From Shimazuella alba (GTDB lineage: Bacteria; Bacillota; Bacilli; Thermoactinomycetales; Thermoactinomycetaceae): DNA of 64,000 bases. The notes under the pieces are model-generated. The model saw only the letters and a program-made list of their open reading frames with translations. It was not told the origin of the DNA and did no database searches. This document shows positions 8,842 through 19,080 of this stretch, in pieces (the first letter of the stretch is position 1; the number at the start of each line of letters is the position of its first letter). Where the stretch lies: positions 62,001 through 126,000 of the forward strand of contig NZ_WUUL01000005.1 of NCBI RefSeq assembly GCF_009831235.1. The letters run 5' to 3'. The position numbers were made by a program, and so were the translations under genes.

Positions 8842-9996
8842 ATGGTGAACATGGCTCTGTATCTTGACTATGGTGCAACTAGTCCTGTACGAAAAGAAGT
8901 TTTAAACGCAATGCTTCCCTTTTTCTCAGAACGTTATGGAAATCCAGGCAGTATCCATGATATGGGAAGTCAAGCTTATACACATATACAGCTAGCTAGA
9001 GAGCAGTTAGCTTACGCTTTAGGAGCTTCATCATCCAGAGAAATTTTGTTTACCAGCAGTGGAACAGAAGCTAACAACTTAGCAATTATAGGAGCAGCTC
9101 TCCATAACAAAAAACGCGGTAACCACATCATAACTACAGCAATAGAACACCCCTCTGTATTGGAAGCATGTCGCTTTTTGGAGCAAAGCGGTTTTTTGAT
9201 AACTTATCTGCCCGTTGATTCCTATGGGCGAATCAGTATATCTGATATGAAAAAAGCTATTAAAGCCGATACCATATTGGTCAGCGTCATGGCTGCAAAT
9301 AATGAAGTAGGTACCATTCAACCTATTAAAGAAATTTCGTATTTGTTAAAAGGAAAAGATATTCTTTTTCATACAGATGCTGTACAATTTTTTGGTAAGT
9401 TACCTTGTAAAGTTACCGATTTGGGAGTTGATCTATTATCGACTGGTAGTCATAAAATATATGGCCCAAAAGGCATTGGGGCACTTTTTGTTCGAAAAGG
9501 AGTACGACTTCAACCGTTGCTATATGGCGGTGGGCAAGAAAGAAATTGGCGTCCAAGTACTTTAAATACACCTGCAATTGTGGGTTTCGGTAAAGCTGCA
9601 TCACTTTTGACTGAAGAATTGGAAGAAGAGAGCATACGACAATGTCAGTTGCGTGACTACTGTTGGCAGCAATTGCAACAACTCGGGGATAATGTTGTTC
9701 TGAATGGACATCCGACGAATCGTCTACCAAATAATCTGAACGTAAGCTTTCAAAGGTTAGAAGGACAAGCGATCTTACTCGAATTAAATCGAAAGCAAAT
9801 CTATGTTTCAAGCGGCTCGGCCTGTAGTGCTGGTAAACATGCCCCCTCTCATGTACTTATGGCAATGGGCAATGATTTGGATAATGCTTATCAAAGTTTA
9901 CGATTTACTCTAGGAAGAGAAACAACGAAAGCTGATATCGATTACTTATTAACAGAACTAAAAAAAATTACCCATTATTTAAAATCAATTATATAG
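8842..9996 (+). CDS. NifS/IscS-type cysteine desulfurase (NadS role)
   Basis: PLP enzyme of 384 aa that takes sulfur from cysteine to build Fe-S clusters. Seen are YLDYGATSPV at the N-terminus, SGTEANNLA, the HTDAVQ block, the PLP-lysine site STGSHKIYGPKGIGAL and the mobile loop SSGSACSAGKH with the active Cys. Bacillus species carry such a gene divergent from nadBCA, where it matures the NadA cluster; the layout here is the same, so that role is inferred. The ATG at 8842 is close to AAGGA; an ATG at 8851 is a possible alternative. Confidence 0.9.
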   Translation: MVNMALYLDYGATSPVRKEVLNAMLPFFSERYGNPGSIHDMGSQAYTHIQLAREQLAYALGASSSREILFTSSGTEANNLAIIGAALHNKKRGNHIITTAIEHPSVLEACRFLEQSGFLITYLPVDSYGRISISDMKKAIKADTILVSVMAANNEVGTIQPIKEISYLLKGKDILFHTDAVQFFGKLPCKVTDLGVDLLSTGSHKIYGPKGIGALFVRKGVRLQPLLYGGGQERNWRPSTLNTPAIVGFGKAASLLTEELEEESIRQCQLRDYCWQQLQQLGDNVVLNGHPTNRLPNNLNVSFQRLEGQAILLELNRKQIYVSSGSACSAGKHAPSHVLMAMGNDLDNAYQSLRFTLGRETTKADIDYLLTELKKITHYLKSII

Positions 9997-10016
9997 GAGG
10001 GATCAAATCATTAAAT

Positions 10017-10676
10017 ATGTGGAATAAATTTCCGAAAGCAGCGCGAAGCTTGCTTATCACAACCATTATCTCAGCTGTTTTATGGGTACTGTATATTCTT
10101 ATGCAGCAATGGAATTACCAAAAGCCAGATCAAGTTTATCTTATTGGAACTAATCTGTCTTATGGATTATCTTTTTTATTTTTCTTTGTGTTGATTATAT
10201 TTTTGCTTTCTTTTATTCAACATCGATTTGATGCGAAGAAATTGCGAGTTCGATTTATTTTCTTTTCCATTTTTTATCTCATCATGGGACCTTTAACCTT
10301 GCTTGGCTTTGATAACTATTTACTCCTTACACAAAAAGGAATTGCGTACAATAATTTTTTCGATATTGAAGATGCAAAAATAAAAGAATGGCATGAAATC
10401 AATCAATTAGAATTAGACTACATGATCAATGAACATAAAAACATCTATACCCAAGATGATCTTCGTCTTTTGTTTACCATCCGCTACGATGATGGTACAT
10501 CGATTGATCTGAACAATTATAATTCACCACTTTATCGCAGAGACCAATTTTTGAAGATATATTCTGTATTGAAAAAGAATGACATCCTAATAAAAGTAAA
10601 AAACCCCTTACCTAAAAACTTTAATGATGCAGATTCTTATTTAAATACTTTATTTTCTACAAAGCCCACTTCATGA
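10017..10676 (+). CDS. Membrane protein of unknown function, 219 aa
   Basis: Three hydrophobic segments in the N-terminal half (about residues 13-32, 45-66 and 80-103) precede a soluble C-terminal half of about 110 residues. That half has a WHEINQLELDY motif and a short DDGTSIDL segment, a shape like bacterial PH-like or DUF-type membrane-anchored sensors. It starts 20 nt after the desulfurase gene and probably shares its transcript. GGAGGG is 18 nt from the ATG, farther than usual, so the start is uncertain. No family recognised. Confidence 0.7.
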   Translation: MWNKFPKAARSLLITTIISAVLWVLYILMQQWNYQKPDQVYLIGTNLSYGLSFLFFFVLIIFLLSFIQHRFDAKKLRVRFIFFSIFYLIMGPLTLLGFDNYLLLTQKGIAYNNFFDIEDAKIKEWHEINQLELDYMINEHKNIYTQDDLRLLFTIRYDDGTSIDLNNYNSPLYRRDQFLKIYSVLKKNDILIKVKNPLPKNFNDADSYLNTLFSTKPTS

Positions 10677-10696
10677 ACGAAGTAGGCTTTGTATGG
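10659..10696 (+). terminator. Terminator overlapping the end of the membrane-protein gene
   Basis: ACAAAGCC and GGCTTTGT, with inner CACTTC/GAAGT pairing, make a long stem that begins inside the last codons. The following T-tract is short. Confidence 0.65.
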
Positions 10697-10791
10697 AAAA
10701 AAATGAAAGCGTTTTCTATTTTCTATTGATTATTATCAGAAAAATATATTAAATTTATATAAAAGGTCCTTTCATCTGATTGGAGAGCATC

Positions 10792-10863
10792 ATGCGTGAC
10801 CCTGACTTCTTCATCGAGCAGAGAAAGAAATGGAAGGGCTTGGGTAACAGTGGATTTTACTGA
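10792..10863 (+). CDS. Possible 23-aa small protein followed by a perfect hairpin
   Basis: An ATG with TTGGAGAG 4-5 nt upstream opens 23 codons (MRDPDFFIEQRKKWKGLGN...) with G/C-rich third positions (GAC, TTC, ATC, GAG, CAG, AAG, GGC), unlike the AT-rich DNA around it. A perfect 15-bp hairpin follows 15 nt after the stop. The same arrangement recurs at other loci in this window. No homologue recognised; it may be a remnant. Confidence 0.4.
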   Translation: MRDPDFFIEQRKKWKGLGNSGFY

Positions 10864-10877
10864 TTATTACCCACCAT

Positions 10878-10918
10878 AGCGACGACAGATACTTTTAAGG
10901 GGAGTATCTGTCGTCGCT
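10878..10918. repeat. Perfect 15-bp inverted repeat
   Basis: AGCGACGACAGATAC (10878-10892) and its exact complement (10904-10918) flank an 11-nt loop. There is no U-tract directly after it, so it is not a standard terminator. Flanks are AT-rich. Confidence 0.9.
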
Positions 10919-11091
10919 GAAATTTTAGAAACTTCTATTTCTTTAAGTTTATAATTAACGATTTAACATTAATTTTTTCTATTATGATAAACTCTTCTCG
11001 AATATTATGATAAGACTTTGGTTTTGGCTTCCTACTTTACCTATCACTGCGTCTAATAAAACAACAGAAGGGCTTGATTAAATAGCATAGC

Positions 11092-12276
11092 TTACTTTGT
11101 GTTACTATTAGCTAGATCTTTAGAGGCTCTCTCAAAAGCAAATAAAATTGTCGCCATTAGTAAAGCTAGAATCACAAATCCTAATCCCATCCAACCAAGA
11201 TTCAAAACAGATGATATGTTTATTACATATCCCCCTAATGCTGAACCTAATGCGAATCCAAATTGAATGAAAGACGTGTTTACACTTATACCAATATCGG
11301 GAGATCTCGGTACTTGTGTCACTAAATATAATTGCTGTGCCGGTGATGTACCCCACGTTGCCAACATCCAAATCATGATAACAGCAATGAAACCAACTAA
11401 AGATAATAGCCCACCAATCAAAGAAAGCAGCAGTAACATAATAGCTTGTAGTAGCAACCCTATAAAAATGGTAAACTTAGGTCCTTTTTTATCAACAGTC
11501 AACCCCCCTACTCTCGAGCCTAAAAAACTGCTTATACCTGCTAGAAGTAGAACTCCGCTAATTTCCGCGATGACAAGGTTTGATTGTCCTTGTAAAAAAG
11601 GGGTCAGGTACGTAAATAATGTTGAGTATCCACTTATATAAAACAGCGTGATGATCACAGTTATCACAACTTTTTTATTTTTTAATACCGATAATTGCTT
11701 CCCTATTGTGATAGATTCTTTTTCTTTTATAGACGGGACATTCTTAAAGACAAAAATAAAGGGTATGAGTGTCAATACTCCAGCTGCGATAAATAGTCCT
11801 CTCCATCCAATTATGCTGCTAAGAAAGGTTCCAATTGGAACACCCAGTACAAGAGAACTACTTAACCCCATCAAGATGATTCCTATCGCATTTCCTCTTT
11901 TATCTTTTTCAACAAGGCGTGTAGCTACAGCCATTGCAACTACTGTTACAATTCCCCCGCTGACCCCCTGTAAGACTCGTGTAAAGAGCATCATTTCATA
12001 CGAAAAGCTTGAGAAGGATAAAAAAGTGCTTGCGATAAAAACAAGAAGCATAGAAAGTAATAGTTTTTTTCTGTCTACATTAATGGTCAGAGCGATAATA
12101 ATAGGTGCACCAATTGCCGACGATAGAGCAAAAGTCGTTACAAGCAATCCAGTTGAAGAAGTCGATACATGGAGATCGCTAGAAACCATTTGTATAATAC
12201 CTGTGATAATGTATTCAATCGTTCCGATTAGAAATACGGCAAGTGCAAGTATATAAACTAACATTCTATTTTTCAT
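11092..12276 (-). CDS. MFS efflux transporter (DHA1-type)
   Basis: A 394-aa protein with about 12 membrane segments, proton-driven drug or sugar-efflux type (AraJ/YdhP-like). Family landmarks are GTIEYIITGI in TM1, LLVTTFALSSAIGAPI in TM2, the inter-TM2/3 region DRKKLLLS and motif-C-like GVPIGTFLSSIIGWRG in TM5. The start is ATG 12276 with GGGGAG ahead. It overlaps the end of the MerR gene by 11 nt, so both are translated from one message and the regulator probably controls the pump. Confidence 0.9.
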   Translation of the reverse strand: MKNRMLVYILALAVFLIGTIEYIITGIIQMVSSDLHVSTSSTGLLVTTFALSSAIGAPIIIALTINVDRKKLLLSMLLVFIASTFLSFSSFSYEMMLFTRVLQGVSGGIVTVVAMAVATRLVEKDKRGNAIGIILMGLSSSLVLGVPIGTFLSSIIGWRGLFIAAGVLTLIPFIFVFKNVPSIKEKESITIGKQLSVLKNKKVVITVIITLFYISGYSTLFTYLTPFLQGQSNLVIAEISGVLLLAGISSFLGSRVGGLTVDKKGPKFTIFIGLLLQAIMLLLLSLIGGLLSLVGFIAVIMIWMLATWGTSPAQQLYLVTQVPRSPDIGISVNTSFIQFGFALGSALGGYVINISSVLNLGWMGLGFVILALLMATILFAFERASKDLANSNTK

Positions 12277-13102
12277 GGTTGTTCTCCCCGCTTTCGATCG
12301 GAATTTGAATTTCAATTAATTGAATGTCTTCATTCGCTGACATCGGCAGATACACTTCTCTTCCAGGTTGATCTATTTTGATCTGATATCCATTTCGCTC
12401 AATCCAAAATGCTAAATCAACACATGCAGTACACGCCCTAGCCGAATCTGAGCGAAAGAGAAGTGTTGCCATGGATGATTCTGCGGGTAAAGATTGTATA
12501 TTAAGGTTTCCTGGAAGAAAAGAGCTGTCTCCTTTATAAGCGTAACCAACCTCCAATTCAAACTCATCATCTTTGTTATTCGACTCTCTCCATAAAACTA
12601 TTTGCGGTTCTGTAATTATTGAGCGGTGTCGTTTTTCTAATAATTGATCGAGTGTGTTGAAAAGACTCGGTATGTCTTCCGTTGATCCAGTTGAATAGAA
12701 CGAAACAATTTGTTGTGAATTAATGGCTTTAATAATTACCTCTTGCTCCTTCTCTGCACATCCTTCAGCTTCAATCAAATTCATGCGTTCTTTAATACGG
12801 TTTAATTTTGATTGCTCCATTTCAATCATCTGCTTGATTTCACATTTTTTAAGTTTGAACATTCCTCGAATCTGTTCCAAGGAAATATCTTCATGCAAAA
12901 GATGAGTAATTTGTTGTAGAGTAAAGCCTAATTCTTTATAAATAAGGATACGATTTGCTTCAAAAAGCTGTTCTGCGGAATAATATCGATACCTAGTGCC
13001 TTGATCAACTTTTACCGGTTTCAAAATCCCAATTTGATCGTAATATCGCAGTGTTTTCAACGGAATCTTGCTCAACATGGAAAACTCACTAATTCTAAAC
13101 AA
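12266..13102 (-). CDS. MerR-family multidrug-sensing regulator (BmrR/BltR-like)
   Basis: The N-terminal MerR winged helix (ISEFSMLSKIPLKTLRYYD, then YRYYS) is followed by a coiled-coil dimer helix (about 80-115) and a C-terminal effector-binding domain of GyrI/BmrR type (about 125-278). Such proteins twist overlong promoters when a drug binds. The start is TTG 13102 with GGGGGA upstream. It is co-transcribed with the MFS gene. The promoter just upstream has the long spacer and dyad expected of this family, implying autoactivation of the operon. Confidence 0.9.
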   Translation of the reverse strand: MFRISEFSMLSKIPLKTLRYYDQIGILKPVKVDQGTRYRYYSAEQLFEANRILIYKELGFTLQQITHLLHEDISLEQIRGMFKLKKCEIKQMIEMEQSKLNRIKERMNLIEAEGCAEKEQEVIIKAINSQQIVSFYSTGSTEDIPSLFNTLDQLLEKRHRSIITEPQIVLWRESNNKDDEFELEVGYAYKGDSSFLPGNLNIQSLPAESSMATLLFRSDSARACTACVDLAFWIERNGYQIKIDQPGREVYLPMSANEDIQLIEIQIPIESGENNHEK

Positions 13103-13131
13103 TGTAATCCCCCAATTCGTATGTTTGTTTG

Positions 13132-13163
13132 AGTATATACCTTCCAGTACGGGGGAAAGTCAA
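13132..13163 (-). promoter_or_regulatory. MerR-type promoter with 20-bp spacer and dyad
   Basis: TTGACT (13163-13158) and TATACT (13137-13132) are 20 bp apart instead of 17. The spacer holds an imperfect dyad, CTTTCCCCC-GTACT-GGAAGG, of the kind MerR activators bind. It lies 30 nt upstream of the merR-like start. Confidence 0.7.
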
Positions 13164-13352
13164 CATTTATAACAAACAGTCAAAGCCAACACTCAATCAG
13201 TCTCACTTTAAAAATTTTAATATTCCTTCAATTTGTCTGAGTAACTTCTACCTTATGGGCATTAGTTTAGGTCTACTCTTCAGTTGTTCGCAAACAGACC
13301 AAAATAAATTACATACAGTAGCAGGGAAATATCTTCACGCCTATATCAAAAA

Positions 13353-13384
13353 AAGCTTGAATTCCATAAAGAAATTCAAGCCGC
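13353..13384. terminator. Terminator downstream of pepV
   Basis: GCTTGAATT and AATTCAAGC form a 9-bp stem with A-rich sequence on the left, which reads as T on the minus strand, just after the pepV stop. Confidence 0.8.
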
Positions 13385-13396
13385 TCATAAACTTTT

Positions 13397-14800
13397 TTAC
13401 TTTGCCAATTCATAAATTGCTTGCGCATAGATCGCTATCGCACGAATCAAATCATCTACATCGATATATTCATCCGTTTGATGTGCCGTTTCTACTTTCC
13501 CTGGAAAAATCGGACCATATGCAACACAGGTAGGAAGTGCTCTTGCATAAGTCGCACCTGCTACCGCTAAGGACTGGGAAGGTTTACCTGTTTGTTCTTC
13601 ATATACACGAGCTAAAGTTTGAACTAATGGATGATTGTTGTCAAAGGAATGCCCAGGTTTATTATCGACAGAAGTGGCTTCTAGTCCAAACGGAGTTATT
13701 TTTTCCTTTAACTGTTCAATCAATTGTTTCCCATCTGCATGTATGGGATAGCGTACATTTACCCGAATGTATTGTTCTTTTCCAAGTACATATCGATAGA
13801 CACCAACATTCACCGTTAGTTTCCCAACAATATTATCCTCTGTCACCATATCTAGCTTTTCACCAAAAATCCCATCTATGAAACAATCGTTTATCATTTG
13901 TACATATTGATGACCTTGCCCGTCTAGTTGTAAAGCGACTAAAAATCTAGCTAATTCTAAAGCAGCACTCAGTCCTTTTTCTGGTTCTGAACCATGATGC
14001 GCTCGACCATGTAAAACCAGTTTGAGATGTTCATCAGCTTCTTCCGCATATCCTTCTATATGATGTTTCATTAAGAAATCTTGATATGCTTCCTTCAGTT
14101 CAAATACATCTCCACTGCCGCCTAAAATAGCTGTGGCGTATTCTGGAACCATGTTTACTCGTTGTCCAGACTCAAACTTTTGTAAGATCCACTCACTACT
14201 GTCATTGCCTTCCTTTAGCGGGCCAGAAAATTGTACATCTAAAAACCCTTTTTCAGCAGTAATGATTGGAAACTCTGCGTCTGGTGTAAATCCGACTGTT
14301 GGAGTCTCCTCATGTTTCAAATAATAATCCATGCATCTCCAATGGGTTTCTTCATCTGTACCCAAGATCAAACGAACGCGTTTCGACAATGGCAATCCCA
14401 GTTCTTTAATGATTTTAAGTGCAAAATAAGAAGCCATTGTCGGTCCTTTATCATCTGTCGCTCCTCGAGCATAGAGTTTTCCACTGCGAATCTCTGGGGA
14501 AAATGGCGGAGATGTCCATCCTTCTGTAGCAGGTACGACATCAATATGGGTCAGAATACCAACAATCTCTTCACCTGCTCCATATTCGATGTGACCTGCA
14601 TATCCATCTAAATTTTTAACAGTGAATCCATCTGATTTTCCTAATTCCAGCATGAACTGCAATGCATCGTTGATCGACTTTCCAAATGGAGCATCTTTTG
14701 TTGCTGTGGAATCATCCAACACACTTGGTATCTCCAAAAAATCTATTAATTTATTTAAAAAAACATCCTTCTTTAATTCTGCTTCTTGTATCCATTTCAT
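13397..14800 (-). CDS. pepV: Xaa-His/β-Ala dipeptidase PepV (M20 zinc peptidase)
   Basis: A 467-aa cytoplasmic dipeptidase of the M20 family, at PepV's usual length. Metal-binding blocks are HIDVVPA (His and Asp), YARGATDDKGP, the catalytic pair in GTDEETHWRCMDYY and FTPDAEFPII. The C-terminal metal ligand is the His in the VETAHQTDEYID block. It releases amino acids from short peptides. The ATG is preceded by AGGAGGAATTAAT. Monocistronic. Confidence 0.93.
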   Translation of the reverse strand: MKWIQEAELKKDVFLNKLIDFLEIPSVLDDSTATKDAPFGKSINDALQFMLELGKSDGFTVKNLDGYAGHIEYGAGEEIVGILTHIDVVPATEGWTSPPFSPEIRSGKLYARGATDDKGPTMASYFALKIIKELGLPLSKRVRLILGTDEETHWRCMDYYLKHEETPTVGFTPDAEFPIITAEKGFLDVQFSGPLKEGNDSSEWILQKFESGQRVNMVPEYATAILGGSGDVFELKEAYQDFLMKHHIEGYAEEADEHLKLVLHGRAHHGSEPEKGLSAALELARFLVALQLDGQGHQYVQMINDCFIDGIFGEKLDMVTEDNIVGKLTVNVGVYRYVLGKEQYIRVNVRYPIHADGKQLIEQLKEKITPFGLEATSVDNKPGHSFDNNHPLVQTLARVYEEQTGKPSQSLAVAGATYARALPTCVAYGPIFPGKVETAHQTDEYIDVDDLIRAIAIYAQAIYELAK

Positions 14801-15005
14801 TATTAATTCCTCCTGTCGTACTACACCATATGTATCTAACGCCGAATTTTAACGTTGTCACAAAAAAATAGGCCTTTTTAGAGTTTACCCTATTCATATG
14901 AGAAAAGTCGAAATTAGTTTGTTCTATTTTGCACATGAGCAAAACTATCTTAAAAATACATTATGCCACATATAACATAAAAATTTCCATTTTTTCAATC
15001 CAGAA

Positions 15006-15034
15006 CAAAAAACTACCCCGAAGGGTAGTTTTAA
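15006..15034. terminator. Bidirectional terminator
   Basis: AAAACTACCC and GGGTAGTTTT make a 10-bp stem with a tight loop, just after the stop of the 105-aa gene on the minus strand. Confidence 0.88.
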
Positions 15035-15036
15035 AT

Positions 15037-15354
15037 CTAAGCATGTACACTTTTGGCCAGAAAATTACCTTCTATCCACAAGTACAATAAATTCAAATCG
15101 CAAATGCAACTGGAGATTTCATTCATTTCGCCCATAAGGTCATAAAACCTTGTCTCATCTACTCGATCCAGGTGTTCAAAATAATCCATATATGTTCGCT
15201 CGAATGTTTTTATTGCTTCTGGTATTTTTGCACATACTTTTTGACACATCAATTCAAATTCAGCTTGTTCATGGTCACTGAGTTCTTCGTAGGGAACAAA
15301 TAAAACAGGTTTCATCACACCTAAACGTTCATCCTGTTTTAAAGAATATTTCAT
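15037..15354 (-). CDS. Conserved hypothetical protein, 105 aa
   Basis: A soluble, acidic, helix-rich protein with no membrane segment. It has four Cys (QKVCAK, SSCICDL), a Tyr-rich middle (TYMDYFEHLD) and a WIEGN end. I do not recognise the family. It begins 6 nt after the VWA lipoprotein gene ends, on the same strand, and shares its terminator, so the two likely act together or are at least co-expressed. Confidence 0.65.
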   Translation of the reverse strand: MKYSLKQDERLGVMKPVLFVPYEELSDHEQAEFELMCQKVCAKIPEAIKTFERTYMDYFEHLDRVDETRFYDLMGEMNEISSCICDLNLLYLWIEGNFLAKSVHA

Positions 15355-15360
15355 TGTACT

Positions 15361-16854
15361 CTACTCCTCAGAATTGTTGTTGGGTGGATTTTCGATTACT
15401 TTTTTAGCTTGGTCTAACAATCCTTTTTTCTGCTTTTCATATTGCTTCAGATTCTCTTTGCTTTGTTTCCATTTTTGATCAATATCTTGTATTGCATTTG
15501 TAAATGATTGTTCCAACTCAGCTTCCTTCGCATGCCATTTTTGTTCCGTAAACCCTTTTACACCCTCATACCGACTATCAATCCAACCTTTGATCTTTTT
15601 GTATTCTAAGGCATTAATTTTCTTTTGGTTCTTGATCAAAGTATTCGCATCGGATAATCTTTGGTGTTCTTGATTTAAGTTTGTAACGATTTCCTGATAT
15701 TTCAGATCAAGTCTATCGTTGGATACTTGATACCCCTTCACCATTTTTTGGATAGTCCGTAACTGCCAAGGTTCATTGATTTGTTTCACTTCATTTGCAT
15801 GCACACGGGCTATTTGTTGCAAATCAATCAAATTATCCATTGGCTGATACTCACCACCGGTAGCTTCAGCTAAGTGAGTAAGCTCATTTTCATCTTTGGT
15901 TGGAACATCAATGCCAACTACATTAACCATTACACCCAATTTGGATGCACGCATCGCGTTAATTTGCTGCTCTAAATCTGCTCCACATGTATCTGAGCTA
16001 TCAGCCAAAACATAAATGATATTTTCATTATTAGCTTTTTGCCGTTTTGCAAGATCAATCATGGATGCATGTAATGCTTCTACCAATGGACTCCAACCGA
16101 TTGCTTTTTCTTTCGCGAAGTTTTCTTCCAGCTTTGAAACTAGTGTAGGACCTGCTTGATAAATAGGTTGGGTTTTCGTGCAAGAGACCTGTTTATCTTT
16201 TTTACGAGGCCCTCCTTTGTGTCCAAAAAGTCTTACAGATACAAAAGTATCTTTTGGAAGCAGCTTTATGTAACTAGACGTATACTGCTTGGCCCACTCA
16301 TATCGGGATTTCCCTTTAAAATCTTCTGCCATAGTAGAACTAGCATCTACTAAAATAACAACATTACTAGGTTTAGGTGATTTAGGAGTAGCCGAACTTC
16401 CGCCTGTCCGCACAGTAGCTGCTTCTCCATGCTCCATCACACGCATCTTGGCTTGGTAATTTGGACCGATCATCGAAGATAAGCTATCTAAATCATTTTT
16501 ATAATTTTGTCCAACCAATCCAAGTAAATAGGCGTAAACAGCATCTTCTGCTAATCCCTCAGGCATAACTTGCAAAGCTTGATTGACGCTACTGGCTTCA
16601 TACGGAACAGTAGCATATCTGCCTTTCCCTTTATCTTCTAATATATTTTTTAGAACAGGGGAAGGTGTGGGAGGTGTAAAACCTTCTTCATATAATTGTT
16701 TCTCTTCATTTGCATTGTCTCGAATATCCGTTTTCTTTTCACTTACATTTTTCACTTGATTCCCTGTAACTTGCTGAATTTGTTCGATTACAAGTGAACA
16801 TCCAGCCGTCAGAGAGAGGACAAAAATGAAAAGTAAAATCTTAACAAATCTCAT
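15361..16854 (-). CDS. Lipoprotein with von Willebrand factor A domain
   Basis: A surface lipoprotein of 497 aa. The signal ends LSLTAGCS, so Cys19 would be lipidated. A VWA domain (about 165-345) has an intact metal site: DASSTMAEDF (DxSxS-type MIDAS), a Thr in the DTFVS region and an Asp in LADSSDTCG. The C-terminal 130 residues are charged coiled coil (QEHQRLSDANTL to KKGLLDQAKK). VWA domains usually bind protein partners through the metal; the partner is unknown. Co-transcribed with the 105-aa gene downstream. Confidence 0.87.
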   Translation of the reverse strand: MRFVKILLFIFVLSLTAGCSLVIEQIQQVTGNQVKNVSEKKTDIRDNANEEKQLYEEGFTPPTPSPVLKNILEDKGKGRYATVPYEASSVNQALQVMPEGLAEDAVYAYLLGLVGQNYKNDLDSLSSMIGPNYQAKMRVMEHGEAATVRTGGSSATPKSPKPSNVVILVDASSTMAEDFKGKSRYEWAKQYTSSYIKLLPKDTFVSVRLFGHKGGPRKKDKQVSCTKTQPIYQAGPTLVSKLEENFAKEKAIGWSPLVEALHASMIDLAKRQKANNENIIYVLADSSDTCGADLEQQINAMRASKLGVMVNVVGIDVPTKDENELTHLAEATGGEYQPMDNLIDLQQIARVHANEVKQINEPWQLRTIQKMVKGYQVSNDRLDLKYQEIVTNLNQEHQRLSDANTLIKNQKKINALEYKKIKGWIDSRYEGVKGFTEQKWHAKEAELEQSFTNAIQDIDQKWKQSKENLKQYEKQKKGLLDQAKKVIENPPNNNSEE

Positions 16855-17010
16855 ATTACCCCCTACCGCCCAACAGTGCTGTTATAAGCTTACTGGATCA
16901 TACTTGGTTTGACAACCATCGTCACCATGATTACCTTTGATTGGTCACATTTTGCGTAAAAGGTCGTCTTGCCGTATAATGAATGAAAATCATAATAGAA
17001 TGTGTGATGA

Positions 17011-18105
<1,095 letters not shown>

Positions 18106-18106
18106 T

Positions 18107-18131
18107 AGAGGTGTGAAACCTCTTTTTTTTG
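18107..18131 (+). terminator. Terminator of mnmA
   Basis: AGAGGT-GTGAA-ACCTCT is followed by eight T. Confidence 0.9.
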
Positions 18132-18201
18132 TGTCATTTTGCTGAAATTTCAAATTTATGGTATTATATTGTTACAAATTGTTATGAACAGGAGTGACTG
18201 G

Positions 18202-18687
18202 ATGAAAAAATACAATACACGTCCCCATTATATGTTGTCATTGTTTTATGGGAAACTATCATCTTATCGAACACATTGGATTACTTCTACTTTTGTCTGT
18301 CTCCTGATCTTCTTTATTTTTCTTATTTATATGTATCAGTTTCTTTCCAAAACTTACATATTTCCTAAAAAACTCTCCTTTTTGCCAACTGTGATGACTA
18401 CAAAAGCAACGCTCCCACTTTTGTCTGTACATAGGAAACATAAAATTTACACTTGTGAAAACACCAGAGACCATAAAACAAAGAAAGAACCTGTGAGAAA
18501 ATCTCCCTCTAATGTGCACATAAATTCGCTTTCCTCCTCTAAGAGAAAACCAGCCAATCTGGATAATCCCAGAAAAAACACCGAAAATAAAACATACTCA
18601 CTCAAACATTTTGAAATAAAACGCTCTAAAAATTCCTTTCATGCTTCTATCTTGTTGACTTATAAAAATAAATACAAAAAAAGATGA
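18202..18687 (+). CDS. Hypothetical single-pass membrane protein, 161 aa
   Basis: The ATG at 18202 has GGAGTG 7 nt upstream; the frame also runs 21 codons farther 5' without a ribosome site. One strong membrane segment (about residues 30-52, VCLLIFFIFLIYMY) is followed by a very basic, Ser/Lys-rich, low-complexity tail with no motif. It ends in a terminator. Composition is that of the host. It could be real or a decayed gene; I do not recognise it. Confidence 0.45.
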   Translation: MKKYNTRPHYMLSLFYGKLSSYRTHWITSTFVCLLIFFIFLIYMYQFLSKTYIFPKKLSFLPTVMTTKATLPLLSVHRKHKIYTCENTRDHKTKKEPVRKSPSNVHINSLSSSKRKPANLDNPRKNTENKTYSLKHFEIKRSKNSFHASILLTYKNKYKKR

Positions 18688-18713
18688 AAGCACGAGGCTT
18701 TCATCTTTTTATT
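18681..18713 (+). terminator. Intrinsic terminator at the end of the 161-aa gene
   Basis: AAGATGAAAGC and GCTTTCATCTT form an 11-bp stem around ACGAG, followed by TTTTATTT. Confidence 0.9.
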
Positions 18714-18790
18714 TGGCGGGCCCTAGAGGAGTCGAACCCCTAACCTTCTGATCCGTAGTCAGACACTCTATCCAGTTGAGCTAAGGGCCC
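18714..18790 (-). tRNA. tRNA-Arg (anticodon ACG)
   Basis: Full cloverleaf on the minus strand: acceptor GGGCCC/GGGCCC, D-arm TAGCTCAACTGG, anticodon loop CTACGGA, T-arm GGTTCGACTCC, discriminator G and encoded CCA. The wobble A reads CGN codons after deamination. First of two identical copies. Confidence 0.97.
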
Positions 18791-18854
18791 ATATTTGATT
18801 TTTCCTTAAATTACTGTTGGGTTAACTAGTCTTAAAAATAAAGTTGTTGAAAAA

Positions 18855-18931
18855 TGGCGGGCCCTAGAGGAGTCGAACCCCTAACCTTCTGATCCGTAGT
18901 CAGACACTCTATCCAGTTGAGCTAAGGGCCC
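18855..18931 (-). tRNA. tRNA-Arg (anticodon ACG), second copy
   Basis: Same sequence as the copy at 18714-18790 over all 77 positions including CCA, with an unrelated 64-nt spacer between. A recent tandem duplication, or recombination at a tRNA site, is likely. Confidence 0.97.
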
Positions 18932-19080
18932 ATATGATTTTCAACAACGAAATTTATCATAACTCTTTTATAATAAAAAGTCAAGCATTTTTTATGACTT
19001 GAAATCTTACAAACAAAATTGTTATGTAGAGGTAACCGAATTATTTCAATCGAACTTATTTACCACTGAACTATTTTAAC

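Noticed and set aside
11267-12256. Long plus-strand open frames inside the MFS gene
   Set aside because: They are antisense to the transporter gene and encode low-complexity, non-protein-like sequence.
18139-18201. Upstream extension of the 161-aa gene
   Set aside because: No ribosome site before the earlier starts; GGAGTG serves ATG 18202.
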